From positions 1-38,745 of the forward strand of contig NZ_SMKF01000038.1 in the NCBI RefSeq assembly GCF_004348325.1: DNA of 38,745 nt, in the 5' to 3' direction. The DNA comes from Micromonospora sp. KC213 (lineage in GTDB: Bacteria; Actinomycetota; Actinomycetes; Mycobacteriales; Micromonosporaceae). The notes under the pieces are model-generated. The model was not told the DNA's origin. It ran no database searches and saw nothing but the letters and a program-made list of their open reading frames with translations. The translations under genes were made by a program, and so were the position numbers. Positions 15,534 through 22,885 of the stretch are shown here, piece by piece; within the stretch, counting starts at the first letter, position 1; each line of letters opens with the position of its first letter.

Positions 15534-16556
15534 ATGGCGTTCGGTCAAGGGTTGGCTGGGTCAGCCGGCGAGGCGCGGTTCCCGCCGCGGCAGGCTGCGG
15601 GGCGGGGACCCGGCTGGTACCGGGGTGACTGCCACGTGCACTCGGTGTACTCGCACGGCGCAGACCTGACGCCGGCGCAGCTGGCCGCCGCTGCCCGCGC
15701 GGCCGGCCTGGACTTCGTCGCCACCACCGAGCACAACAACTCGCTCGGGCACGAAGCGTGGGCACCCCACGCGGGTGACGATCTGCTGGTCATCCTGGGT
15801 CAGGAGGTCACCACTCGCACGGGGCACTGGTTGGCGCTCGGTGTCGCCCCCACAGCAGTGGTGGACTGGCGGTACGGCGTCCGCGACGAGGTGATCCGTC
15901 GGCACCTCGACCAGGTACGTCGAGGGGGCGGGTTGTGCGTCGCGGCCCACCCGTACGCGCCCTATCCCGGCGGCACTTTGATGTACCCGTACCGCTGGTT
16001 CGACGCCGTCGAGGTGTGGAACGGGCTGTGGGCGTCGGACGTGGCGTGGAACGCCGACAACGAGGCGGCCCTGGCCGAGTGGGGGCGCGGACTGGCCTTC
16101 GACGTGCACCAGGGGAGTTGGCGTCCGGCGGTGGGCAGCAGCGACACCCATCTGGCGGGTCAGCTCGGCACGCCGCACACCGTCGTGTTCGCGGAGGAGT
16201 TGAGCACCGAGGCGATTCTCGCCGGTGTCCGGGCGGGCCGGAGCTGGATCGCGGAGTCGGCCGCCGTCGAACTGGCGTTCGCCGCCACTGCCGCCGACCG
16301 GAGCGCGGGCGTCGGCGAACGCCTGGAATCCCGGGGCGAACCGGTCGTGGTGCGGGTACGGGTGACGGGCGTGCCGTTCGGCATCGTCAGCCTGCACACC
16401 GAGCGCGGCGTGGCACACCGTGAGCGCTTGGGCGCCGACGGATCGGGCGTCGCTCAGTGGCGGACCGCGGCGGACGAATCCGGCCTGGTGCGGGTCGAGG
16501 TACGTCATCCGGACGGACGTATGGCGGCGCTCAGCAACCCGATAACGATGATTTGA
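15534..16556 (+). CDS. PHP-domain metallohydrolase (CehA/McbA-like)
   Basis: A 340-residue polymerase-and-histidinol-phosphatase (PHP) fold protein. Metal-binding motifs are in order: GDCHVHSVYSHG (Asp32, His34, His36), TTEHNN, LGQEVT, CVAAHPY, VEVWNG and VGSSDTH. These define a CehA/McbA-type phosphoesterase/hydrolase with a di- or trinuclear metal centre. The final 90 residues are a beta-rich segment (VVVRVRVTGVPFGIVSLHTE) common in this subgroup. No signal peptide is obvious, so the enzyme is probably cytosolic. Substrate is unknown; carbaryl-type esters are only the namesake. It begins 22 bases after the acetyltransferase stop, without a strong ribosome site (CCGGGA), so it may be co-transcribed. 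Confidence 0.85.
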   Translation: MAFGQGLAGSAGEARFPPRQAAGRGPGWYRGDCHVHSVYSHGADLTPAQLAAAARAAGLDFVATTEHNNSLGHEAWAPHAGDDLLVILGQEVTTRTGHWLALGVAPTAVVDWRYGVRDEVIRRHLDQVRRGGGLCVAAHPYAPYPGGTLMYPYRWFDAVEVWNGLWASDVAWNADNEAALAEWGRGLAFDVHQGSWRPAVGSSDTHLAGQLGTPHTVVFAEELSTEAILAGVRAGRSWIAESAAVELAFAATAADRSAGVGERLESRGEPVVVRVRVTGVPFGIVSLHTERGVAHRERLGADGSGVAQWRTAADESGLVRVEVRHPDGRMAALSNPITMI

Positions 16557-16739
16557 CCGGCGCGATCTGCCCGCTGGTTTCAGCCGAGGTCGTGTTCGTT
16601 TTGCGACCATCATCGATCGGCAACCCGGGCGGTGCGGACGTCGGTCGACCCACTCGGCGAACCGATGCGTAGAGCACACCGTTTCCCCTGCTCAGGGCCT
16701 TCCCGTCGTCCGCACCGCCCAATTCTCGCGGATCAGACC

Positions 16740-17279
16740 TCAGGAGGTGCTGCCCGGGAGCACCCAGGCTCCCTCCGGCCCGGCGTACACGCCGCCGAGG
16801 CCGGGAACGCTGGCGGCCCGGCCCGGCGCCGTGCCGTTGGTGGCCGACTCGACCGCGTCGAGGATGTCGTCGAGCACCTCGACGTCGATGTCCACGTCCA
16901 GGTCGATGTCGCGGATGCAGACGACGACGCCTTGCACGTTGGCGTTCGCCGCGGCGGCCACGCCGGTCTGGACGAAGGTGTTGACGCTATTGGTGCTGGT
17001 GTTGTCGCGGATGTTCTGGATGACCGCCGCGTCGGCGTCCTGGTCGTTGGTCGCGCAGGTGACGCCGTTGCCGTCCCCGTCGGGCAGTACCACCCGCTTG
17101 GGCGTGGTGTTGCCACGGTTGTTGTTCGAGGAGTTCTTCTCCCGCTGCTGGTTCGAGTTGCGGGGCTCCTTGCTCGGGCCGTCCGGCGCGGCGAGCGCCG
17201 CGACGGGTGCCGCGAACAGCAGGGCGGCGCTGCCCAGCACCGCCCCGCCGGCGAGCTTGGTCAGAAACCTCTTCGACAT
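16740..17279 (-). CDS. Secreted Asn- and Asp-rich hypothetical protein
   Basis: A 179-residue exported protein. A signal peptide (MSKRFLTKLAGGAVLGSAAL, hydrophobic core, cut after ALAA near residue 30) precedes a polar Asn/Gln-rich stretch (NSNQQREKNSSNNNRGN), then a globular part with two cysteines (GVTCATNDQDADAAV; VVVCIRDIDLDVDIDVEV) and a short Gly/Pro tail. The alternating Asp/hydrophobic run around 113-128 suggests an acidic beta strand or calcium-binding surface. The Met at 17279 is chosen since AGAAGGG lies 9 bases before it; an ATG three codons upstream is possible. I do not recognise the family. It is divergent from the MFS gene across a 404-base gap and convergent with the PHP gene. 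Confidence 0.75.
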   Translation of the reverse strand: MSKRFLTKLAGGAVLGSAALLFAAPVAALAAPDGPSKEPRNSNQQREKNSSNNNRGNTTPKRVVLPDGDGNGVTCATNDQDADAAVIQNIRDNTSTNSVNTFVQTGVAAAANANVQGVVVCIRDIDLDVDIDVEVLDDILDAVESATNGTAPGRAASVPGLGGVYAGPEGAWVLPGSTS

Positions 17280-17683
17280 GTCCCTCATCCCTTCTTTGGG
17301 GTCGGCTCAGGAGGACGAGCCAAGCTGAACGTTAGGCGGATTCATGTCGTATCGGGCCGTTTTCCAGGCTTCGGACGCTCGGCGACTTACAGGTGATATA
17401 TCTGGTTGTTCGCGATAGATGAGGTAAACCCGGTTCACAGGAGTCCGGGGGATGACGGGGCCCGTGGCCTCGACGCCGACATCGGCGTCTGCCTGGCCGG
17501 TGCCACCGTGACGAGGAACACCTGACCGATCCTCCACCAAGGGCGAAACTCGGCGGCGCACGGTCGGTGGTGGCGGCTAATCTCCGCTGCGGACTTCCCC
17601 TCCGTACGCCACGTCTGCCTCGGCAGGCGCCGCGTCGGCTCCATGCTGAGCCGGTCATCCGGCCGTTCCCCTCAGGAGACCTC
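17280..17683. promoter_or_regulatory. Divergent intergenic region between secreted protein and MFS exporter
   Basis: A 404-base gap with no supported gene. The centre (about 17385-17425) is AT-rich for this genome, with the palindrome GATATATC at 17395-17402 and AGATGAGGTAAACC next to it, and is the likely promoter zone for one or both divergent genes. The part nearest the MFS gene, 17440-17680, is GC-rich and can be read open in several frames, but none looks like protein. Confidence 0.4.
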
Positions 17684-19285
17684 GTGACGCAGCAATCGGT
17701 CGCGGCACCCCCACCTGTCCCGACAGCGGACAAGCTCGACGCCGCAGTGCTCAAGGTGGCAGGCGTCGTGGTGCTCGGCGCGATCATGTCGATCCTCGAC
17801 GTGACGGTCGTCAGCGTCGCGCTGCCGACCTTCCAGAGCGAGTTCGGCGTCTCCTACGCGCGCGTCGCGTGGACGATGACCGGCTACACCCTCGCGCTGG
17901 CCACGGTCATCCCGCTCAGCGGATGGGCCGCCGACCGGTTCGGCACGAAACGCCTCTACATGATCGCCCTGGCGCTGTTCACGATCGGCTCCGGCCTCTG
18001 CGCCACCGCCGACACCATCGGGCAGTTGGTCGCGTTCCGTGTCCTGCAGGGTCTCGGCGGCGGCATGCTCATGCCGCTCGGCATGACGATCATGACGCGG
18101 GCGGCCGGGCCGCACCGGATCGGCCGGCTGATGGCCGTCCTGGGCATCCCGATGCTGCTCGGCCCGATCGGCGGTCCGATCCTCGGCGGCTGGCTGATCG
18201 ACGTGGCGAGCTGGCACTGGATCTTCCTGATCAACCTGCCGATCGGGGTCATCGCGCTGCTCTACGCGCAGCTGGCCCTGCCGAAGGACGCTCCCGAGCC
18301 CTCGGAGTCGTTCGACTTCCTCGGCATGCTGATGCTCTCCCCGGGACTCGCCCTGTTCCTCTACGGGGTCTCCTCGCTGCCGGAGACCGGCACCTTCGCC
18401 GACGCGACGGTCTGGGTGCCCATGCTGATCGGCGGTGCGCTGGTACTGGCGTTCGTCCGCTACTCCTTCACGCCGCGTCACCCGCTGTTGGACCTGCGGC
18501 TGTTCGGCAACCGCAGACTGACCGTCGCGGCGGTGACCATGTTCGTCTTCATCATCGCCTTCATGGGCGCCGGTCTGCTGTTCCCGAGCTACTTCCTGCA
18601 GGTGCGCGGTGAGTCCACCCTGGCCGCCGGCCTGCTGATCGCGCCGCAGGGCATCGGCGCGATGGTCACCATGCCGATCGCCGGTGTCCTGGCCGACAAG
18701 GTGCCGGTCGGCCGGACGGTGCCGTTCGCGCTGCTACTGATCGTCGCCGGGATGTTCACCTTCACGCAGGTCGACCCGCACACCTCGTACGTGCTGCTCT
18801 GCGGCTCGCTGTTCGTGATGGGTCTGGGCATGGGCGGCACGATGATGCCGGTCATGACCTCGGCGCTGAGGACGCTGACCGGCCCCGAGGTGGCTCGCGG
18901 CTCCACGCTGGTGAACATCCTTCAGCAGATCGGCGGCTCCGTCGGCGCGGCGGTGATGTCGGTGATCCTCACCAACGAGCTGAACAGTTCCCGGCCGATC
19001 CCCGGCGTGACCGACCCGAGCGGCGAGCCGGTCAGCGAGGCGGGGCTGGCCATCGCCGCGCAGCAGCGGCCCGAGCTGATCCAGCAGTTCCCGGTCGACC
19101 CGTCGCTGATCGACCGCGGGCTCGACTTCGCCGCCGACTCGTTCGCCACGACGTTCTGGGTGGCGTTCGCGCTGGTGCTCGTCACGCTGGTCCCGGCGGC
19201 GTTCCTGCCCCGACGGCGTGAGCGGTCGCACCTGCTGGACGACCAGCCCGAGGGCCAGCCCGGCACACCGGTCGTCGTCCACTGA
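17684..19285 (+). CDS. DHA2-family (14-helix) MFS drug exporter
   Basis: A 533-residue major-facilitator transporter of the EmrB/QacA group, expected to expel drugs or secondary metabolites by proton antiport. The TM1 motif LDVTVVSVALPTFQ, the motif A loop GWAADRFGTKRLYMIAL, and motif C GIPMLLGPIGGPILGGWLI are all present; about fourteen membrane helices can be counted. GTG 17684 is chosen because AGGAG lies 6 bases upstream and the charged tail starts there; the frame extends back to 17567 without merit. The C-terminus is a soluble Arg/Asp-rich tail. It is 60 bases from the convergent ABC exporter of the biosynthetic cluster, separated by a terminator, so a role in exporting or resisting the product is possible but unproven. 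Confidence 0.93.
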   Translation: MTQQSVAAPPPVPTADKLDAAVLKVAGVVVLGAIMSILDVTVVSVALPTFQSEFGVSYARVAWTMTGYTLALATVIPLSGWAADRFGTKRLYMIALALFTIGSGLCATADTIGQLVAFRVLQGLGGGMLMPLGMTIMTRAAGPHRIGRLMAVLGIPMLLGPIGGPILGGWLIDVASWHWIFLINLPIGVIALLYAQLALPKDAPEPSESFDFLGMLMLSPGLALFLYGVSSLPETGTFADATVWVPMLIGGALVLAFVRYSFTPRHPLLDLRLFGNRRLTVAAVTMFVFIIAFMGAGLLFPSYFLQVRGESTLAAGLLIAPQGIGAMVTMPIAGVLADKVPVGRTVPFALLLIVAGMFTFTQVDPHTSYVLLCGSLFVMGLGMGGTMMPVMTSALRTLTGPEVARGSTLVNILQQIGGSVGAAVMSVILTNELNSSRPIPGVTDPSGEPVSEAGLAIAAQQRPELIQQFPVDPSLIDRGLDFAADSFATTFWVAFALVLVTLVPAAFLPRRRERSHLLDDQPEGQPGTPVVVH

Positions 19286-19293
19286 TGCCGAGC

Positions 19294-19330
19294 CCAGCGG
19301 GCCGTCGGACACGTTCCGGCGGCCCGCTGG
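19294..19330. terminator. Bidirectional hairpin terminator
   Basis: CCAGCGGGCCG (19294-19304) pairs with CGGCCCGCTGG (19320-19330) and the stem extends inward by four more pairs (one G-U) to a 7-base loop. It lies 9 bases after the MFS stop and 16 bases before the stop of the convergent ABC permease, marking the left edge of the biosynthetic cluster. Confidence 0.8.
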
Positions 19331-19345
19331 CATCTGCCGGTGGGC

Positions 19346-20107
19346 TCAGGCGCTCTGCCGCAAGTAGGTCCGCACCCCGAGCAGGACGGACAGTACGGCG
19401 ATTCCGAGGGCGATCAGCGCCGTCGAGAGCATGGTCGTGCTGAGCACGTCGCCCTGGAACGCGCTGCGCATGCCGTCGACGATGTACCGGAACGGGGTCA
19501 GCCGCGAGACCAGGTCGAGCCAGCGCGGCGCGAACGACATCGGCAGCATCACCCCGGAGAGCAGCAGCAGTGGCATCAGCCCCGTGTTCAGCGTCGGCCC
19601 CAGGGTGTCCTCGCTCTTCACCGTCAACGCGAGGGCGCAGGAGAGACAGGCCAGACCCAGCGACAGGAGCATGACCACACCGAGCGCCGCCAGCACCCCC
19701 GGCACCGACGCCCGCAGGCCCAGCGGTATCGCCACCGCGATCAGCAGGACCGCCTGGACGAGTAGCAGCACGACGTCGCGCAGTACCCGGCCGAGCAGCA
19801 GGGCGACCCGGCTCACCGGGGTCACCCGCAACCGCTCGATCACTCCACTACGCCATTCCGCGATCACCCCGAAGCCGACGAACGCGGAACCGAAGAGGCT
19901 CAGCTGCACCAGCACCCCGGGCACGTACGTCTGCCACGCGCGCTCGGCCGGGACGCCGGTGATCGACAGGGTACTGGTCATCAGCGGGCCGTAGAGCACC
20001 AGGAACGCCACCGGTTGGGAGATCCCGATGATGATCCAGATCGGGCTCCGCAGGGAGATCCGTGCGTGTCGTTGGAACACCAGCAGGATGTCAACGAGCA
20101 TGGACAT
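19346..20107 (-). CDS. ABC-2 type exporter permease (DrrB-like)
   Basis: A 253-residue integral membrane protein with six predicted helices: IWIIIGISQPVAFLVLYGPL (about 23-42), VLVQLSLFGSAFVGFGVI, DVVLLLVQAVLLIAVAIPLG, VLAALGVVMLLSLGLACLS, TGLMPLLLLSGVMLPMSF and LSTALIALGIAVLSVLLGV. The segment EWRSGVIERLRVTPVSR is the coupling region of ABC-2 permeases. It is the membrane half of a DrrAB-type efflux pump with the ATPase encoded just upstream; the genes overlap by 17 bases, with GGTGGAG placed before ATG 20107. It is the last gene of the leftward operon, so it should export the product made by the cluster, possibly giving self-resistance. Confidence 0.92.
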   Translation of the reverse strand: MSMLVDILLVFQRHARISLRSPIWIIIGISQPVAFLVLYGPLMTSTLSITGVPAERAWQTYVPGVLVQLSLFGSAFVGFGVIAEWRSGVIERLRVTPVSRVALLLGRVLRDVVLLLVQAVLLIAVAIPLGLRASVPGVLAALGVVMLLSLGLACLSCALALTVKSEDTLGPTLNTGLMPLLLLSGVMLPMSFAPRWLDLVSRLTPFRYIVDGMRSAFQGDVLSTTMLSTALIALGIAVLSVLLGVRTYLRQSA

Positions 20108-21104
20108 GCTCCACCCCCTCGGTGGTCGGAATCGGTGAGGTCGGGCCGTTCGGGTCGTCGCGCAGGCCCCGACCGGTGAGGGTGAGGAAGACGTCGTCCA
20201 GGCTGGGGCGGGCGAGCTGCAACGCCCGTACGCCGAGACCCGCGCCGGCCAGGGTGGTGATCACGTCGATGATGCCCTGTTCGCCGTCGGCCAGGGTGAC
20301 CTGGAGACCGCCCGTGCCCGTCACCGCCGCCTGCCGGACCCCGGGCAGCCCGGCCAGCAGTCGCCGCGCGGCGTCCGGGTCGCCGGCCACGTCCACGGTC
20401 AGCACGTCGGCGGCCAGTTGCCGCTTCAGGTTGGCGGGGGTGTCCTCGGCGACGATCCGTCCGTGGTCGATCACCAGGATGCGGTCGCAGAGCGCGTCCG
20501 CCTCGTCCAGGTAGTGGGTGGTCAGGAAGACGGTGGTGCCGTTCTCGTCGCGCAGCCGGCGGATGTGCTCCCACAGGTTGTTGCGGCTGTGCGGATCCAG
20601 GCCGGCGGTCGGCTCGTCCAGGAAGACGATCTGCGGCTCGTGGACCAGGCCGAGCGCGATGTCCAGCCGGCGACGCTGCCCGCCGGAGAGCGAGCCGACC
20701 GGCCGGGAACCCAGCCCGCCGAGGTCGAGCTGCGCCAGGAGGGCGGCCACCCGACGGCCGGCCGGTCCGGTCCCGATCCGGTACAGCCGTGCCTGCAGGA
20801 ACAGTTCCTCGTCCACCAGCGCGCTGGGGTCGGTGCCGCCGTACTGGGCGACGTACCCGATCCGACGGCGGACCTCCCGTGGTGCGGTACGCAGGTCCGC
20901 GCCGGCGATGCGGGCCGTGCCGCTGGTCGGTTGCAGCAGTGTGGTGAGCATCCGCAGGGTGGTGGTTTTGCCGGCGCCGTTGGGGCCGAGGAACCCGACG
21001 ATCTCCCCGGGCTGGACCCGTAGGTCGACCCCCCGGACCGCCGCGACGGTCTGCCGGCCGGCCCGGAAGGTCCGGGTCAGGCCGTTCGCCTCGATGATGG
21101 TCAT
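20091..21104 (-). CDS. ABC exporter ATP-binding protein (DrrA-like)
   Basis: A 337-residue ATPase. Walker A GFLGPNGAGKTTTLRML, Q-loop YVAQYGG, signature SLSGGQRRRLDIALGL, Walker B IVFLDEPTAGLDP and the switch His in FLTTHYLDEADAL are all intact. The C-terminal 100 residues, ending with LQLARPSLDDVFLTLTGRGL, form the extra domain of the DrrA/daunorubicin-resistance group. It partners the permease at 19346. The ATG overlaps the stop of the upstream condensation gene (ATGA), so pump production is coupled to the biosynthetic proteins. Confidence 0.95.
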   Translation of the reverse strand: MTIIEANGLTRTFRAGRQTVAAVRGVDLRVQPGEIVGFLGPNGAGKTTTLRMLTTLLQPTSGTARIAGADLRTAPREVRRRIGYVAQYGGTDPSALVDEELFLQARLYRIGTGPAGRRVAALLAQLDLGGLGSRPVGSLSGGQRRRLDIALGLVHEPQIVFLDEPTAGLDPHSRNNLWEHIRRLRDENGTTVFLTTHYLDEADALCDRILVIDHGRIVAEDTPANLKRQLAADVLTVDVAGDPDAARRLLAGLPGVRQAAVTGTGGLQVTLADGEQGIIDVITTLAGAGLGVRALQLARPSLDDVFLTLTGRGLRDDPNGPTSPIPTTEGVEHVHAR

Positions 21105-22885
21105 GGCTGTCCCTCGGTTTCCGCGTGGGTGGCCCGGCCGTCGCCCTCGGCGAGCACCGGCAGGTCCCGCCAGGCGTGCGGATCGGTCGGGTCGGCGGGG
21201 GCGTCGGCGTGCAGGACGTACCGGTGCGGCGCCATCGCGGTGTACGAGCCGGCGAGCCGGCGCAGGCAGGCCAGGTGCGCCTGCGCGGGGCCGCCTATCT
21301 CGTCGCTGGCGGCCAGATGGGCGACGATCGTCCCGTCACCGCCGTCGTTCTCGTGCCTCGGGTCGGGGTGCACCACGAACGCCTGGGCGTGCCCGGGCAG
21401 TGCCAGCCGCAGCATCCGGTTGACCTCGCCGAGCTGGATCCAGCTGTGGTCGATGTGGTGCCAGTCGCCGTCCCGGGCGATCGGCGTGATCCCGGCGACC
21501 TCGCCGATCTGCGCCAGCGGAATGTTGTCGGTGGCCGCCGCGGCGAGCACCCGTTCGGTGCCGAGCAGCAGCCCTTCCATCTCCGCGTCGGGAACATACC
21601 GGTTGTCCCCGGTGATGAGCTCCAGGATCAGCGACTGCTCGGTCCGCACCAGGTGGAACAGGAGCAGGTTGTCGAAGCCGGCCGGGGTCCACCAGTCGAT
21701 GAACGTCTCGGCAGTGGCGATTGTCGGCAAATCCGGCGGGGCATTGCCGGAGATGTTGTTGAACACGCCATCACGGATCATGGGTAGGCCCCGTTCGTGC
21801 GCGATCCGGTCGTGCACCCGCTGCAACGCCTCGGCGTCGAAGACGCTGTTGCGGTTGGCGCGCAGCAAGGCGGTCCCGGCGTGCCGGACCAGCGCGTCGT
21901 AGTCGGGCTGGCTGACGTCGAGGCCGATCAGGCCGTCCTGGGACACGGTGCTGACGTACTCGCGCAGCCGTGCGCCCAGCCGGTTGGCGGCGGGGGAGTA
22001 GAGCACCACGTGTCGCTGCCCGCTCCGGGTGGCGAGCACGGCGGCGAGCGCGGCCAGGACGGCCATCGATCGGCTGGCGCCGATGCGGGCCGTGATCCGG
22101 TCGAGCGCGGCTGCCGCGCGCGGCGAGTGCAGCTCGGCGCTGCGCGGGGCGAGCGCCGGCGCGCTGCCGTCCGGCCCGGCCCCGTCGGCCGGTGCCACCG
22201 GTACGACCGGTCGGGGCAGTACGCAGCGGGGACGCCGCCGCAGGATGGCCGACCAGTACCGCAGCGCCGCCTCGGCCTGCCGCCGGCTCTGCGGTGAGCG
22301 TTCCCGCGCGGCCCGGTCCAGCGGCTGGTGCGGGGGCTCGTCCCGGTCGCTGGCCGTCCCGGCCAGCAGTGCGGTGAAGCGTTTGCCCAGCACGGCGATG
22401 CTGCCATAGTCGGCGGCCATGTGCGAGTAGACCGCGACCGCGGCGTGCACCAGATCGCCGTCGACCGCCACCGCGAAGCGCAGCGGTAGGTCGGTGGACA
22501 GGTCGATCGGTCGTTCCCGTAACCGGCCGATCAGCTCCCGGGCCAGCGCCGCGCCCCCGGGCCCGGCCGGCCGTTCGTGGATCTCGATCGGCAGTTCGAC
22601 GCTGCGGGCCACGCGCTGCACCGGCCCGTCCGGCCCGTGGTGGTACGTGGTGCGCAGGGACTCGTACCGGCGGACCAGGCCGGCCAGGGCGGTGCAGGCA
22701 CGGTCGAGAGTGGTCCCGGCCGGCACCGTGAAGACCCATTGATCCAGGCTGAGGAAGTGGTCGTCGGTGAGCGCGGAGATCCATTGCAGCGCGTTCGCCT
22801 GTCCCAGGGTCAGTGGGCCCTGCGCGGCGCGGGGGCCGTCCACCCGTAGGTGGATGGTGCGGACGGTCTCGCTCGGGGCGGTCAT
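21101..22885 (-). CDS. Stand-alone condensation-domain protein, second of a tandem pair
   Basis: A 594-residue protein. Residues 20-450 form an NRPS-type condensation fold: LTLGQANALQW at the start, then the catalytic segment VYSHMAADYGS (His155, Asp159) in place of HHxxxDG, with Ser for the first His and Tyr for Gly. LRANRNSVFD and GVFNNISGNAPP correspond to later C-domain motifs. Residues about 465-590 resemble the mobile C-terminal subdomain of adenylation enzymes (SWIQLGEVNRML, TIVAHLAA, PHRYVLHADAPADPTD), but the catalytic A10 Lys is missing. It should join an acyl- or aminoacyl-thioester to an amine or alcohol. Leu122 is encoded by TTA. GGAAGGTG precedes ATG 22885, which overlaps the upstream twin's stop by four bases. 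Confidence 0.82.
   Translation of the reverse strand: MTAPSETVRTIHLRVDGPRAAQGPLTLGQANALQWISALTDDHFLSLDQWVFTVPAGTTLDRACTALAGLVRRYESLRTTYHHGPDGPVQRVARSVELPIEIHERPAGPGGAALARELIGRLRERPIDLSTDLPLRFAVAVDGDLVHAAVAVYSHMAADYGSIAVLGKRFTALLAGTASDRDEPPHQPLDRAARERSPQSRRQAEAALRYWSAILRRRPRCVLPRPVVPVAPADGAGPDGSAPALAPRSAELHSPRAAAALDRITARIGASRSMAVLAALAAVLATRSGQRHVVLYSPAANRLGARLREYVSTVSQDGLIGLDVSQPDYDALVRHAGTALLRANRNSVFDAEALQRVHDRIAHERGLPMIRDGVFNNISGNAPPDLPTIATAETFIDWWTPAGFDNLLLFHLVRTEQSLILELITGDNRYVPDAEMEGLLLGTERVLAAAATDNIPLAQIGEVAGITPIARDGDWHHIDHSWIQLGEVNRMLRLALPGHAQAFVVHPDPRHENDGGDGTIVAHLAASDEIGGPAQAHLACLRRLAGSYTAMAPHRYVLHADAPADPTDPHAWRDLPVLAEGDGRATHAETEGQP
22520..22522 (-). promoter_or_regulatory. In-frame TTA leucine codon (Leu122 of the condensation protein)
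   Basis: The codon for Leu122 is TTA, in frame with ATG 22885 (363 bases downstream). TTA is extremely rare in such GC-rich genomes and in Streptomyces is read by the developmentally regulated bldA tRNA. I found no other in-frame TTA in the cluster genes from 19346 to 35201 when scanning by eye, so this codon could gate production of the second condensation protein and, by coupling, the exporter. Confidence 0.8.
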
